Source of the DNA: Ailanthus altissimus
Lineage: Eukaryota > Streptophyta > Magnoliopsida > Sapindales > Simaroubaceae
DNA: 64,000 bases
Direction: 5' to 3'
Assembly: GCA_946807835.1 (NCBI GenBank)
Contig: OX327684.1
Span: forward strand, 36,020,501 to 36,084,500
The notes beneath the pieces are model-generated. The model did no database searches. It was given only the letters and a program-made list of their open reading frames with translations, and was not told the origin of the DNA. How positions within the stretch are numbered: position 1 is the stretch's first letter; each line of letters opens with the position of its first letter. Below are positions 1 to 14,500 of the stretch, piece after piece. The translations under genes were made by a program, and so were the position numbers.

Positions 1-983
1 GTTCGCAGAGAGTAGAGCGCCCCTTTAAACGTATCTATTCAATTCGATTTGTTGAGTTCTGTATCCAATGAAACTGAGTTTAGGCTTTGTTTCGGTTCTT
101 TAGATGAGGATGATATTGGCAGGTAGTTGCACTCTTTATTAAAAGTGTTTCTTTTGATTCAAAGGTATACACTGCTTGAATCTTGAATCGTTCAAAATGA
201 GAATGTTACCATTTAGTAGCAGTTGAATTGTGATGCTGTGCATGTGTTGCATTGCAGATAGGTTCGTGCTCTTTTTGTACAGGTTTAGATCTGCGGAGAC
301 TCTGAGATTGGGGATTTGATTTCTAATGCTTAAAAGTTGAAAGGCGGGTCATTGCCCTCTCTTATATTGGGAGAGGAGCGGGGTACACGTAACAATACGA
401 TTTTATGTGCGCACTGAATGCTGAATCTTCTGTGTCCTCGGCCGATCCGAAAGCCTACATATATAGGAACAGTAAGGAGGCCGGGAAATATGATCAACTT
501 CTATTATCGCATTACTTTCTCGACCCCCTTGATCATTCTCCTATATTGCCAGATGCATGCCAAAGGCAAATTGTCCAAAGTCACGAAACAAAGCGTCCAC
601 ATAGATAAAACATTTTTAAAACGTTAAACTCACACTTATCTATTATTTCGACATTTGATTTTTGATTCGCAGTACTTCCAGGACACGTCAAATTGTATGG
701 AATCGTTCACCGTACAAGAATCATTTTCTCCTAATCAGAATTCTTATCATAAAAATGCAAGAAAGCTTATGCGCTTTCCAATGTCTGATAAATACGAACA
801 AGCGTTCATGATCTCCTATCTGACGAGGATTGCTGTAATCTTACAACAAATAGTTAAATATGTACATGGCAAAAGTTTTCTTGAGTTATAGTATACTACA
901 TAAAGAATATAACGCAAATTACAACAGGGTTTTATAAATACAAAAAAGATTTAAGTAGATAACATAAATACTAGTGTTTCTTC
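1..983. other. Region downstream of CNOT1, no gene recognised
   Basis: This stretch lies beyond the CNOT1 stop codon and must hold its minus-strand 3' UTR. The left end (about 1-330) has the T/G-rich, low-coding look of a 3' UTR and might belong to a convergent plus-strand gene outside the window. Only short open frames under 80 codons occur, and none resembles a protein I know. No repeat or RNA gene is recognised. Confidence 0.4.
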
Positions 984-3900
984 TCAATGCGTGTTTTCGG
1001 AGACCCAACCTGGGACCATACTCTCATCGACAGGCTTGAGACCTCCGCATGATCTTGCAACTGACTCGAAGAGTTTCTCTATCTCCGGTGCACACCTTAT
1101 GAAAGATTGGTTCCAGAAGTTGTATCTAGGATTCTGCATGTTCAAGGCTTTCATGTTACCGCATTTGCTATGTACAATTTCACATTTTAACATTTAGTTT
1201 TGAGAAAACAAACTTCACCTTGATCAGCTCAATGAAGGTTATAAGAAGACCCCAAGGATGTGGTCGGTTAACAATGAGGCGCTCAAACAGTACTCTAGTA
1301 ATTTGCTCCTGGATGATTTCCTGCACAAAAGAAAAAAAAATGTTAACTATAAACAATCAAAAATTACAGACAAAATCTCATCCAAATCCTAAAAAAGAAA
1401 ATTGTGCATGTCGCAAGGAATTTATCCACTATCAGGGAACCCTTATGATTTGACCTGTCAAAGAAAATTTCAAAAATAAACATTCACTCTATCTTCAAAA
1501 TATACTATCTTTTGACAGATATAAACCAGCTCAACTTGTTCCAAAAATATCAGTCCAATCCTTATTATTACTGGACAGTAAATGATGTCCAACAAACAAA
1601 GAAAAAAAATGCACAGCCACAAAGTTACTACAAACAAGAGTAAGTTAAAAACAGAAAATAAGGTCACAAAATTACTACAAACAAGAGAAGTTAAAAACAG
1701 AAAATACAGTCTCACAAAATTACTACAAATGAGAGAAGTTCTTTACCTGGTTTGCTTCAGCGTACAGATACAGTAAGACAAATGAAAAATAATGTGTATG
1801 GTTGTTTGGATAACGCAGTTGATTAGCAACTGCATTTAGGAAGAGATAGCGGCCTTCACTATCCAGATCTTGAATCAATGTCTGGAAAATATCCAAGGCA
1901 GCACTCACCAAGAACACAGTAAGCGAACTATTATTTCCAGTTGACTGTGCATGAGATGTTCTTGTCTGCAGCTGATGAATGGCCTGTAGAACAAATTTTC
2001 ATAGGAAACATCACAACCATACTCTTTAATTTCAGTATCAGTTTGATTTCTTTCCTGCTATCATTTACCAAACACAAAATACAAGAATTCGAGATTGATA
2101 AAATTTGGAAATGAAGCAAGAGATCAACGACAAGCGAAGTAAAAGATAATTGGTCTGACAAGTTTTTGTCATGTAGTTTTTGGACTTCGAAAAGGAATTA
2201 TTCTCTGCATGGTAAGGTACAATGCGCACAAAAGAGAATAGATGTCAAAGACAAACAGCTATAATTCCCAACCGAACAACCAAGCACGTATAGAGGTAGT
2301 GCAGAAGTCAGAACTTACCTGCATTCCAACGTAAAGAACAAGAGAGTTCATCAATGGTACATTGTAACGGGTACCAGCAGAAGCAGCTTCACTAGGTGGA
2401 AGGAGCAATTTCTGCTTCAGTTCAGTGAGAAATGGGGAACCCGGTTGTGCTGTCTGTAAAGAATGTCCATATGCATTTAAACAGGATGTTAATAACAGAA
2501 AAACTTGAGAAGTATTAACTCTGAAGGAGACAAATAGTCGTGGAGGATAGAAGGATAGAAAGAAGCAAATAGACCCAGATTAGAAGGTAAAATATTGAGA
2601 TAACAATTCGTCCAAGAAAACAAAGGTTAAAACGGATTTCTTAGAATGTTCTAAAATAAGCTAATTCATCGAGTTGAACAGATAATCAGGGCAATATCAA
2701 GTACCTTGAGATACTCATCCACATCAGCCTTCATCTGTTTTGCTCTAAGAGCCGTGTCAACCTCTGAGAGAATACGTGGGGGGTCTCTAATCTCAGGAAG
2801 CAAATCAATCTGAAAAGCAAATTACAACATCAGCTTTTGCCATTAATTAATTCCAAATTATTAATAATGATTGATGGATACCTTTAAGTTGGGAGTGGAT
2901 GGATCTGGTAGCCTCATATTGCGTGGAAAAGCACTGAGGATAATATTGCGCATCTGTATGCAGCTTGGAGGAATCACATCACAAAAGGTAAAATGATAAT
3001 CACATAGGAATTCTGGGAAATCATGAAGAAGCACCAGCAGCACTCTTAGTGTGCCTTTATACAAAAAGCGGACCTACATAGATAACAAAAAAATAATAAG
3101 ACATTGCAATTCAGTTATAACAGAACAAACAGAACGACCCAGCAACTGAAAGAGGCTAACCGGCACTCCTAGTTCAGCATTCCTCAAAAATGGCTCAAGG
3201 AATTGGAGCAGATCCACCAGCAAGCGTTGGACATAAGGCCAACCCTTTTGAGCATTTCCTATCAGCAATTTAGGCATGAAACTCCTGTGACTAACCAACT
3301 CAAGCCATGCAAAGCTGGACAACATTTCAACCAAGTTAGCATTGCATGAGGCAGAAGGAAAAGCAACAAGACTTCTTTCAGAAAAATTTCAAAGATCTAG
3401 ATTGTGTGAGCTGAAACAATAATGGCCTCTTCCAGCTTTTTCCATCTGTATGGCCTCAGAGAAGCTCTACTGGCTTTAAATATTAAGAAAACTCAATCAC
3501 ACACGAACACATAGAAGTACCAAAAAATTTCACAACTTAGATGTTATAGTACCATACTTTATAAAAGCAGTACTACTATAAGTTTTTGCTTGGTGCCCTA
3601 TCTAGACCATGCAAAATCATTCATTGAAAGGGAAAAAGGCTAGGACTTCAATTCAGATCAACATGGACATGCTACTGATTTATCCAACCAACCAAACTTA
3701 CAAGTCAAATATCTTAGCGATACAATACTATCTCATGTTTGACAACAATTTAATCATCTCTCACCACATTTTGAGTATACAAATTTAATGCTCACCTGAA
3801 GGCAGGTACTTTAAGGGGTTGCAAAGCGTGAAATGCATTTGCAAAGGCTGTCAATATCTTTAAAAAAAAAAACAACCCAGATCAACTAATCAGTTGAGAT

Positions 3901-6900
3901 TATTAGGCCGAAGTGAATGCAAATGAACCATACCTGGAAGTTTGAACCATCAACAACAGGGTTCAGTGAACCTAGATCTAGCAGCCAGTTTATAAACAAT
4001 CTGAAATATGGTCTTGGATTAAAAGATGCTTTCTTCTCTTCTGCATCTTTTTGTATAAATTTTATAGTCACGCTCAAAATCTGTGAAATGCACTAAAATT
4101 AGCATACAAATCAAGATTTAGAAAAATGGAAAAGTTAGGAATAAATTACGATCAAGATATACCTTCAACAGAAGAAAGACTTTACTTGATCCTTGCTCCA
4201 CAGGACAGCACTAAAAATTTCAACAAAAAAAGTTACAGCAATGTAGATCAGATTTGATAACAGGATAAAATATGACCAGATTAACATAATTCGCATATAC
4301 ACCTACCTTTAGGATTGATAACACAAGTTTTGCATAAATATCAATGGCAAGAAAGGATAGACTCTGCACTTGTTGAGGTGGTTGCAATGTACCAGGATTA
4401 ATCACCTCAGAAGATAGGCAATGTGCAACAGAAACTTCCTGGAAATGTAAGGATAAAAAGAATTTAGAGGTTTCAGACTATGGAGAATAATACAATGAGT
4501 TCCTAAGAATTACTAGGGGTAAATTTTTTCTCTTTTTGTTGGGGAGGGGGTGAGGAGACGTTTGTGAGTATCCAGTACTACTCTTCCAATAAAAGTCAAG
4601 TCCATAATGAAAAATCACCGTTAGGCGGCAGAAAAAGCGATCTGTCATATCATCCCCTTTCAGCAGTCCATTTTGATGCAATTGTAAGACATAACGAGTA
4701 CAAGCTGCATCATTTGTGCCAGGAAGTTCACATATCTGGTACCATTCTGCAAACAGCATGGATACCTACAAAAGTATTCGTATACCAACATTCGTTAAAA
4801 CATGCAGAGGAAAAAGAAAAAAATGCATTAACAGAATAGTGCATTTAGCGCACACAGAAAAATCCAACGTAATCCTTGTTATCTTTTCGCCAAATCAGTT
4901 CTAATGGCAATGGGTGTGATAAGTAAAACAGAAACCAGAAAGTTCTCTAGGCAGCATCTTAAGATAAAACTTGAGGTTAGACAATATAGGTGGAGAAACT
5001 GCTTTTTTATAGAAGAGAGGGATCATAATACCAAGGTTGCAGCTCTTATCTGGTAAGAATTAGATTAATTACTTAGGCCATCAAGGACATCAGAAATTGC
5101 TTCAGCAATAGTGATGTGTAAGTGTTCGACTGGGAGCATAAGCTGGCAGACCACTCATCTAGAAAGAGGACTGGCTGAGGTGGGACATTTACCAGCAGTT
5201 TCATGCAACACCAAGATATTATTCTTTTCTGGTCTACTTTGCATGATATTTGTCCAACAAAAATATTAATCAATTTAAGATCAATATACCTGGTCGTGAA
5301 AACCAGCCGGATCTGGATCCAGAGACTCTGTGGCGTTATAATCTTCCCTGATCAATGCAAGGTGACTAGGAGCCTGTTTCAACAAAGTTTTAGAATCATA
5401 AGTATAAATCATTATAACAAGGGCCATCAGAAGATATATCTTCACTAACCTTTTTGTCCTTAGATTGCTTAGCCTTGTCATCCTTTCCATTGTTAGCACC
5501 AGATGACACATTGACATTAGCAACAGGATTCCTAACGATCTCAATCAGCTGTTGTAATGACTCGGGAGATCCAGGTTTTGTAGCAAGCTGGAATGTCCTT
5601 TAAAGTAAGAAAATGCGCAAAGAAATGGGTATGAAGCACACAATTTCACACAAAAGAATGAACAAAACCTTTGCTAATGCATCTACAAGATTGTGGAGTT
5701 CTGAAATAACTCTGGATTCGTCAGTGACCAAAGTTTGAAGAAGAGAAACGGCAAACTCAGTTGCAGCCTCTGCACATTTTACACAATAGGTGAACTGAGT
5801 CAAGTACGGTAGAAGAAATAAGTAAAAGGAAAACTTACTAGCACTTACTATTCCTTCCCCCGTCTATAAGCTTTGCCATGTGAACATTGTATTCTGCAAG
5901 GTTTAGTAATTCACTACGGATAAGGCCAATTGTAATATCTTTATTGAACTTTCTCTCCTCATCTGAGTAAATCACCTATAATAAACAATTGCAAAGTTAT
6001 AATAATGATGAACAGTTAGAAAACAAATGTACTAACAGCAAAAGCTGATTAAATCAGTGTCATTGGCAAAAATTGCCCTATAAGCCATCGGCAACCCATC
6101 ATTAGTTACCAGCAAGCCATTAAGATTCAGCCTATCAACCATGAGATGGTGATCTCATTTCTTGGAAGAAAAAGCCTCGTGATATCAGAGAATGGTTAGA
6201 TTATCATACAATCAAAATCTTTTATAGAATTGTTAGTCAACTATAGAATTAACTAATTATCTAGTAAAAGATTGTGCAGTCACTTTTAAAAACCAAATTT
6301 CATCAATGATCTGAGAAGGAACTTCCAAAGAGAGAGTGAGGGAACTATTGTGATAAAATTAGAATTATAATTACATGCTTATTCGAAAAAATAGACGTTG
6401 GATAATTAATAAGGAAAATCAAAACATAAAACATAATATCAAGAAAGATGAAAAGAAACCTAAACGTGCTAGTTTGAGTTATTCTACCATAAGAATTGGG
6501 TAATTTTATCTTTCAAAATACATTTCAAACCTACCTTGGCAAAACATAATATTTGAGACAATGTAAAACTGAGACAGCTATAATGAAAGTGAGATAGGCA
6601 AATAAAATAGTAGGCAAGGAAGTCCAAGAAACTATTGCAAATAAAGGAACCAAAACATCCAGTCCAGGATATGGCAAAAGTTTATTAGACTTACCCAACT
6701 AGTGAGCTCCTTAACAACAAGCTTGCAAACATCACGAATGGCAGCCAAAATAGCGAGATGGGCACTAACATGAAGACTGTTTGATGCATTCTCATACAGC
6801 CCCTTGAAGACCTACAAGAAATTTAGAACACAATAAACTCCAAACTTATCTGATTCCTTCCACCACTTGTAAAAATAAAAAGATACCAACATGATAGTAC

Positions 6901-8547
6901 AAACAATAAACGAAGCACATTTATAACCCTTCTAAAAGGAGAGGACAGAGAGAAAATAAAATGAGGGGAAAAACAGTCAAACTGTTTCCACAATGGAAAA
7001 GGAACCTTTTGAGCCACAGCCAAGGCAGCCTCATCTCGACTTATGCATCTAAGTATTATCTCAGGCACCTCAGAAATTACTCCCTGCGTAAGAAATACAT
7101 TCTGATAAGTACAATTCTTCACTTATCTATAAGTCCCATGATTTTTTTTAACCAGCTGTTCAGTTGAAAAACAAGTGCAACAAAAGGAACGTGACAGAAG
7201 GGATACCAAAGCCAAGGTACATTCGTGATAAAGAGAAATATGGAAGCATGATATACCAAGAGGAGAAGAGGAAAGAGAACAATACCTGAACTTCAGCTTC
7301 TCTAGCATCACTGGTTACCAAAGCTTCTAGCTGAAGCATTTCAAAAGCGGAGGTCAGGAAAATAATAATTGTATTGAACAGATAATAATTATCTCAAATC
7401 AAGTATATACAAGATAAGAACTCAAACCCCTATCCTTGGGGATGAGAATTACCATCCTCACAAGATTCCCTTGTGGGAAATCACTGGTCTCTGTTGCATG
7501 CCAGAGTAAGCTCATTCATGGACTTTCATAACATATAAACAGCATCCTCAACCCACCCCCCCACACACACACACGAAGAAAGGAACAATACACCACATTT
7601 GTCAACTAGTATAATCCACTCAAACATAAGATATACATCCTTATAAGCAGTTCGCTACTTTTCTCAAAATCCCAAACAAGAAATTACTCATTAAGTATAA
7701 TCATGTTCCATGCTCTTATCTTTTGATAAGACTCAAACCTAAGGTTCTAATGGAAACTCAAAAGTATAACTGTAACGCATTAACTTATATCCAAGTGCTA
7801 TAAGAGAATATATCATCACTTCAAATTAAGCACTAAGGAAAGATGGGGAAGAAGGCACTGCAACCTTTTGCGCAACAATATGGTATTTATCCAATGCATC
7901 CCTTGTGTTCAGTGAAGGTTCTAAGATGCCGCCTCCAACACGCTCAGAGGCAGTAGGTGATGGTAAGGACTGCAAAGAAGCTCCCAGTTCCTGAACAAAA
8001 AATGTGGAAGCAAATATCAGCAACAAAGAATTTAAGTTCCTAGCAACATGCAAAACTGATGTTAGTAAAAGTTCGCACTGTCACAGGTTCAGTTGAATCA
8101 GCTGATTGTAAGTCAGGGGCTGCAGCAGTTGAAGTGAACACAGCATTGGAGGAATCGTTTTCAGAATTATGCTGAATACCACCTTCAGTTGCCCCACTAT
8201 GAACCACCGAGGTACTGAAACATACAAAGACTTTTAATATGTAAGCAAAATAATTACAGAAAATCAAAAAAAATAAAGTACTTCCACGGGGAAGGGGAAA
8301 AAGATCAACTAAACCTCAGAAGCCCAACTGAACTGGATTCAATTGCCCCGGAGGCGACATCCAGTGGGCGAGAAACTGCTTCATATCCTGTGTTGCCTGC
8401 AATTGATGAATAGCCTTGATTAACTTGTCCAGCTGCTAAACCATATGCACCAGTCTGAACAGCATCACTGGATGAAGTCAAGGAACCCGCTGACATGGCA
8501 TGTGCGCTCTGGCCAGATTGGTTCTGCCAAGGAAGCCTAACAAAATC
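984..8547 (-). other. CNOT1: CNOT1 exons 30-51: linker, connector and C-terminal NOT1 domain
   Basis: Exons 8315-8547, 8085-8214, 7865-7990, 7286-7330, 7006-7083, 6695-6811, 5849-5975, 5669-5769, 5450-5587, 5290-5373, 4619-4765, 4307-4438, 4163-4210, 3934-4080, 3796-3857, 3161-3314, 2882-3073, 2705-2809, 2319-2453, 1747-1983, 1219-1320 and 984-1133. They encode about residues 1491-2419. Exons 30-31 are a Ser/Gly/Ala-rich linker and exons 33-38 the connector. Exons 39-51 are the NOT1 homology domain that docks NOT2/NOT3, with [40 protein letters not shown] and [20 protein letters not shown]. Intron 35 (5976-6694) and intron 32 (7331-7864) are noncoding and AT-rich. Confidence 0.9.
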
Positions 8548-11500
8548 CTGAAAAGGAGGGATTTGATCAAGGTACCTTAAATTCCTTGCTCCTCAACATC
8601 AAACATAACTCAACAACTGGTTAGTAGGTGCTTACCTCATAGACTCGCTGTTGAGAAACAGACAAGTGTCCAGGTTTAGGGCGCAGGGCCTCAGGTACAA
8701 TACCCATAGATCCTTGTGCGTACATGTTTGGATCCAAAAAGGCTGGACCAACACCCTCTCTATGCTTTCTTCTTAGAGAAAGTTGTTGAGCTATTTCTCC
8801 ATCAATGGTTTGAATCGCCTACATCAAGAGAAATGCCATGAGAAACCCACAAGTAAATTTCAAAACCACAGCAGACACTCTTAAAACCTACTCAAGACAT
8901 AAGGAAGAAAATAACTGATGTAAGAGTTCGTAATATCTTGAACACTATAAATGATAGAAGCAAGTCCAAAATCCCCACCTGGTGTCTTAACACATAGATC
9001 ATAATCATATGAAAACATGTGCAAGCCATAAGAGAGGATACACATATCAGCCATGTCCAATAACAGAAGAAGATCTCATGTTTTCAGGTCTAATTAGCAA
9101 CTTAATAGTCAATCCAGAACATTGGCGAAGCAATCTTACTAGTTTAAATTTTAACATATATAGTAGTTCTCTCAATTTTAACGTGTATTTTGCACAAGTT
9201 TAAAACATCACTTGCCGTTTTCACCTCAAGAAAAAATTTGGAAATAATAATAGTCCGCTTCAGTAGAAATAGTTTGCAGTCTGAGGGATCCTACAACAAT
9301 GATCATCTTGAAAGGAAGCATGCAAGAACACGAGTATGACAGCACATAGAGCCACACATAGTGCTAACAATATCCATGACTGTTTGTCCAATGAATACAG
9401 AATTGGAAGTATATAGTTAGCTAAAGATCTAACCTTATCTGTAGCAGCCTGCTCAATGACTGCACAGCCAAGATCAAGGTTGTCATTGGTAACAAGTTGC
9501 ACAGCTTGTTCAAGGAGTTCATTTGCAATACTTAAAACTTGAAGAGAAGTCCTCAGTTGACTTGATATAGAACCACGCAACGGTTCCTACCAAACCACGA
9601 ACATAGAGAGCAGATGATAAACAATGAACTTTAAAGAAATGAAAATCTAGAAGGCATAACTTAGAACATGAAACTCAAAAGGGAACAAAAGTTCCAATAA
9701 GTTCTGATGTGAGATATAAACCTTGCATGTCACGTGGGCTAGACTTCCAGCCAAACTTGCAACCATCAAGTGCGCTGCATTGTATATGCGTGTCTCATCT
9801 GATTCCATGGCATAATCCTAATATTGCATTGGGTGAAATTAAAATTCTTATTTTATAAAAAGAAAAAAAGGAATTCACAATAAATGAGTACTTTCTTCCT
9901 AGGAAACAAGAACAATATAGATGAGTACTGATTAGCAAGTTTTTTCAACAAGTGCTGGTGAAGGTTATCAACTGCCTCAAGGAAATTAGAGATTGTTCTT
10001 TCATTATTCAAGTAGGGACATTACAAAAAGATAAAGCAGAGTCTTTTCTTTCCAAACCACATTCCTCTTCAAGTCAAATAAAAGGATAAATGGACAGATA
10101 ATGTAACTGTGGATCTTGGAGAAGGGAGGGTATCAAGCATGTGTAAGAGTTACCTAGAACAAACAAGATATCAGAGATTTGAATATCTATCAAAGGAGAC
10201 TCAGGCGAAACCCAACATCAATGCAATTGCACTGAGGATATTGCAATGGATAAGTGGAAGATTGGTGTGCAAAATCAAATAAATGCATTTATCTAATGGA
10301 GGATTAGTTTAAACTTAAAACTGCAACAAAGAGAAGAAATTCACAGGAGGAAGTAATGAAAAAAATACTGTGTGACATGATCTGGCGGAGGATAGGACCC
10401 TAAGAAATGCTAAAATACAGTCCTCCAAAGACAGAAGTAGTTGGTGCATACTACTTTACATAATTAACAAACCTTCAAAACAAGTTCTTTTGTCGTTTGA
10501 GTTGCTATAGAAACACTGCGCTGAACAATGCCAGACACAATCTCTTTGATAGCCCTGTCCATTGCTATTGGAACCACTCTGCAACACATGAATAGGAGGG
10601 AGTTTATCATAGAATACCAGCCATTGTCTTCAATAAATAGGAAGTACTAAATAGCAACAATTTCAAACCTCTGAAAGTGCAAGTGCAAGCCCAGGGCAGT
10701 AAGCTTCTGGTTAATAATAACATGAGTTCCAATATTAGGTATTGGCGTCGAAAGCTGCGGCAGAAGAGCCATCTAAACAGTAAATATACAAGTCAAATCA
10801 ATTCTCGCCACATCAACACAGACAAAAATGGAGGAGCATACCTGACTAACAGAGAAAGGTGACTGGGATTGAGTAGCTTGAAACAGGCCTTGTGCAGAAG
10901 GAAGCTGATCAGACAACCCAAGAGCAGCTAGTTTCTCATCCTCCATCAATGTCCCAGAAGAAAGACGAAGAGGAGCCGCATACTAAAACAGCCAGAAAGT
11001 AAAAAAAACTTAGACATGGACTGTATGAACAGCTAACATCCAATGACAAAACACCAAGCAGTATAAACCTGAGACAATAAATGCGTAGGGCCACCAGAAT
11101 TAGGTGGGTTGGCAACATCAAGTGGCAATTCAACATGACTTAGTGGCGAAATTATCCCTGATTTAACTTCAGGAACTAGCTGGGGTTGGGAAGCTGCTAC
11201 ATCTTTATTAGAAAAATCAGGATTCCCTTCAATTTCTCTTTTCCGATCCTTGAGAAGAGAAGTTGGTGTTATATCCTTCATATCCACACCAAGGTTCTTG
11301 AATAGAACCTGAAACACCAGAAGAACATGTACATGCCTATAAAACACAGATCATCGAGACATAAGTTTATAAATGCTGTTAGCTTATGCACAAGCAAATT
11401 ATATTCCATACCTCTATGTCAAACTTTAGATTCATTTTGAGGTTTGGCATTGAATAGATCTCGGCAAGTAATCCAAGAATGGCCATTGTCCAGGGATTGG

Positions 11501-14500
11501 GGGGTTGATACGCTAGACTGCTTTGGCATGGTTCCAGAATCTGCAGCAAGTAGTATAATTTAATAATCACAAAACTTAAACAAGGCTTGAGCACAAAATA
11601 ATCATATGCAAGACTAACCTTGGAAGTAAATGGAATGACAGCAATCATCAAGCCCTTCTCGTATGCCTGCCAACAAAAGAACACACATAAAATCAAGTGT
11701 TTAACCAGAAAAACATATTAGTTATTTTTAATAATGCAACATAAAACCATCCAAAAGATTGGATCATTGAGCAATTATAAAGTTATAGAATATGAAATTG
11801 GATACATTGATACCTCTATAATCAATGATTTGGGATCTATTTCACGAGCCCTTAGAACTTGATTTCTCCCAATTGTTAGCTTCCCAAGCCAGCTACCTAA
11901 ATTTTTAAGCAATGAACGCTCTTCTGAACTTGATTTTATGAGCTCTGATCCCAATAGAACCTTAAAAAAATACAAATGCCAACAATTATTTATTTATTTT
12001 GGTAGATAAACCTGAATGCATTTTTAAGACAACTGGAGACAAACCTTGCAGTTTTCATATGTGGCCTGGACAATCTCTTTATTCAGAGCCTTTGAATTAA
12101 CTTTATCCAGAAACTTTAAGTACAAATCATGAAAATTCGGCTCAATACTTGCTCTGTTAGAAGTAGGCAGCATGTCACATGAGTTGGCAATGATATGTGA
12201 TATATAAGGGCAACCACTATGATCAACATTAATGTAGTACTTGTTGAACAAAGAATATTTACATGATAGATGCATACAGTTGCATCAACAAAAAATCAGA
12301 GCTTCTGACCTTTTCATCACCATATACTGAGCAAACCAGGGATTGTACAGCTCTTTCAATATTTCAGTGAATTCCTTAGCTTTGGCATCAATATTCAGAG
12401 CTGAAATATTATTGATGATGAATGATATTTTGTCCTGAATCTCTGATGCTGGAGCCTGCAAACAGTAAACAGATACACAAGTTATTTATGCATAACACAT
12501 ATAACAACATGACATTAAGCTGGCAGCAAACTAAGGGCGTATTTGGTGTCCTATGGGATTCTATTAGACATGACTCGAGTATCAAGCTGGCTGTCCACCT
12601 TGAACAACTTGCTTCCTTCAAACTCTAGACCAGCTCCACAAGAGTACGACATAACTTATAGTATAATAAAGGTTACAAAACAAGTACTCGAGTCCAAGTG
12701 GCACTGTACTTCCAGAAGTTCCGCAACAGTTCATCATCAAGAAAAACTGACACATGTACACTTTTCACCAAATGCTCATTCAATATTTATGACATGAAAT
12801 ATAAGTTACCTCTATAGGAGTCTCCCTTCTCTCCGCAGCAGCAACTAGTGTTTCAATGTTCAAAGCAGAGCCAAATTCTGCAGCAAACAACAATGTACAA
12901 GCATGCATACTAAATTATGTGTTTAATAAACAAAATGGGAACATAATAGCAATGTGAAAAGTATGTTAAGGCAATTACTAGTAGATGTCACTCCTCGAGA
13001 AGGACGATTAAAACCAGAAGATGCCGACAGCATTGCTGGAGCACTGACAGCATTCTGCAACTGAGTATTGAAAATTATGTTAATCTGAGTTGTGAACAAA
13101 AATACTTCCAATGAGAAAGACAAGCAGTGATCACCAAGCATACCTTCTGAACACTGGAAGTATCACCTACAGGAACAGGTGAGGACAGTTGCCCAACAGA
13201 AGATACAAGAGCCTTCATGTCAGTAGATGAAGCGGCAGACACTTTATGACGGTCATCGAGAGCAATTTCATTTCTCTGCTGAAGCTGAATCTGGGAAGAA
13301 AGTTGCTGCCCAGATTGTGCGATGCCAGAGCTATTAATCTGTAACAAGGAACCATATTTATGAACAACAAATGGTATTCAGACCGCAAAAATCTCAACAG
13401 GCTTAGCAACTAGATACGCCATAATAACAATTATTAATCTTCAAACAAAATAGTCTAATCTATAAATTGAAACTAAAATTAAGTCGTCCATAACAGCATC
13501 CTAGTATTAAAGAAAGAGACAAAAGTATAGCCTCCTCTATAATTTAAATATGGGGTTATTTTTATGGGTGCCCCTGAGGTAACACCTAAAATCAGCAATA
13601 CCCTCCACGTTTTAGAATTAGCTTCCAATACCCTTACCGTCAATCTTCCGTTAGTAACTTTTAACAGCAAAAGAGTAACATAGTAAATGCACATATTTCT
13701 ATAATTTTTTATTCTTGTATTAATTAAAACTAGAAAAATAACACCTAATCTTTTTTCCTTCTCTCCCTCTCTTCCTCATTGCTGATCTCATCACTGTCAT
13801 TCCCTTACGTTCGTGCCCACCACTCGTCAGGCCAAGCAAACGTAGGCTCTTCATATCAATCAACATCAGAATTTGTTTGCAATTTAGCTTTCTCATTTGA
13901 TTGAATCAGTTACGGTGGACAAGAATGAACTCAAAGACAGCTTCTGCCAATTTTCACTTTCCGACAACAAATCAAACCAGACACTGTTTCACTCGGCACA
14001 TCTTACCGCAAAGTCAAATTTGCACCACCATTTTGGCTCAGACAACAACCTCATCATGGCAAGGCAACAAAGAAAACATTTTTTTGGTGACGAGGAACCC
14101 TACACGGCAGAGCCCGACCAAACCGAATGAGGTGAAGCCAACAAAGAGAACGTTGGTGCAGGCGAAGAGCTTGACTTCTCACGTTTCTCATACTTGAGAA
14201 GAAACTCAAGCAAGAAAACCGAAGTCCAGGTCACCAAACCAGGCAAATAGTGAAGCAAATGGAGAAGAATGGGTTGAGAAGTAAAATAAGAGAGAAAAAA
14301 AAATTTGGGATGCGAAGTGTTTTGATGTTAATGATGAAATTAACTCCATCATGAGTAATCATGTGTGGCAAGTGGTTGATTTGTCTCTTGGAACTAAGCT
14401 CATTGGTTGTAAATGGATCCTTAAAAAGAATATAAGGGCTAATGGTTTAATTGAGAAATATAAGGCAAGATTTATTGCCAAAAAGTTCACATGAATTAGA

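Noticed and set aside
7555..7574. Possible regulatory C/CA-rich tract in CNOT1 intron 32
   Set aside because: It is a simple (CA)n microsatellite after a C run, with nothing to tie it to splicing or regulation.
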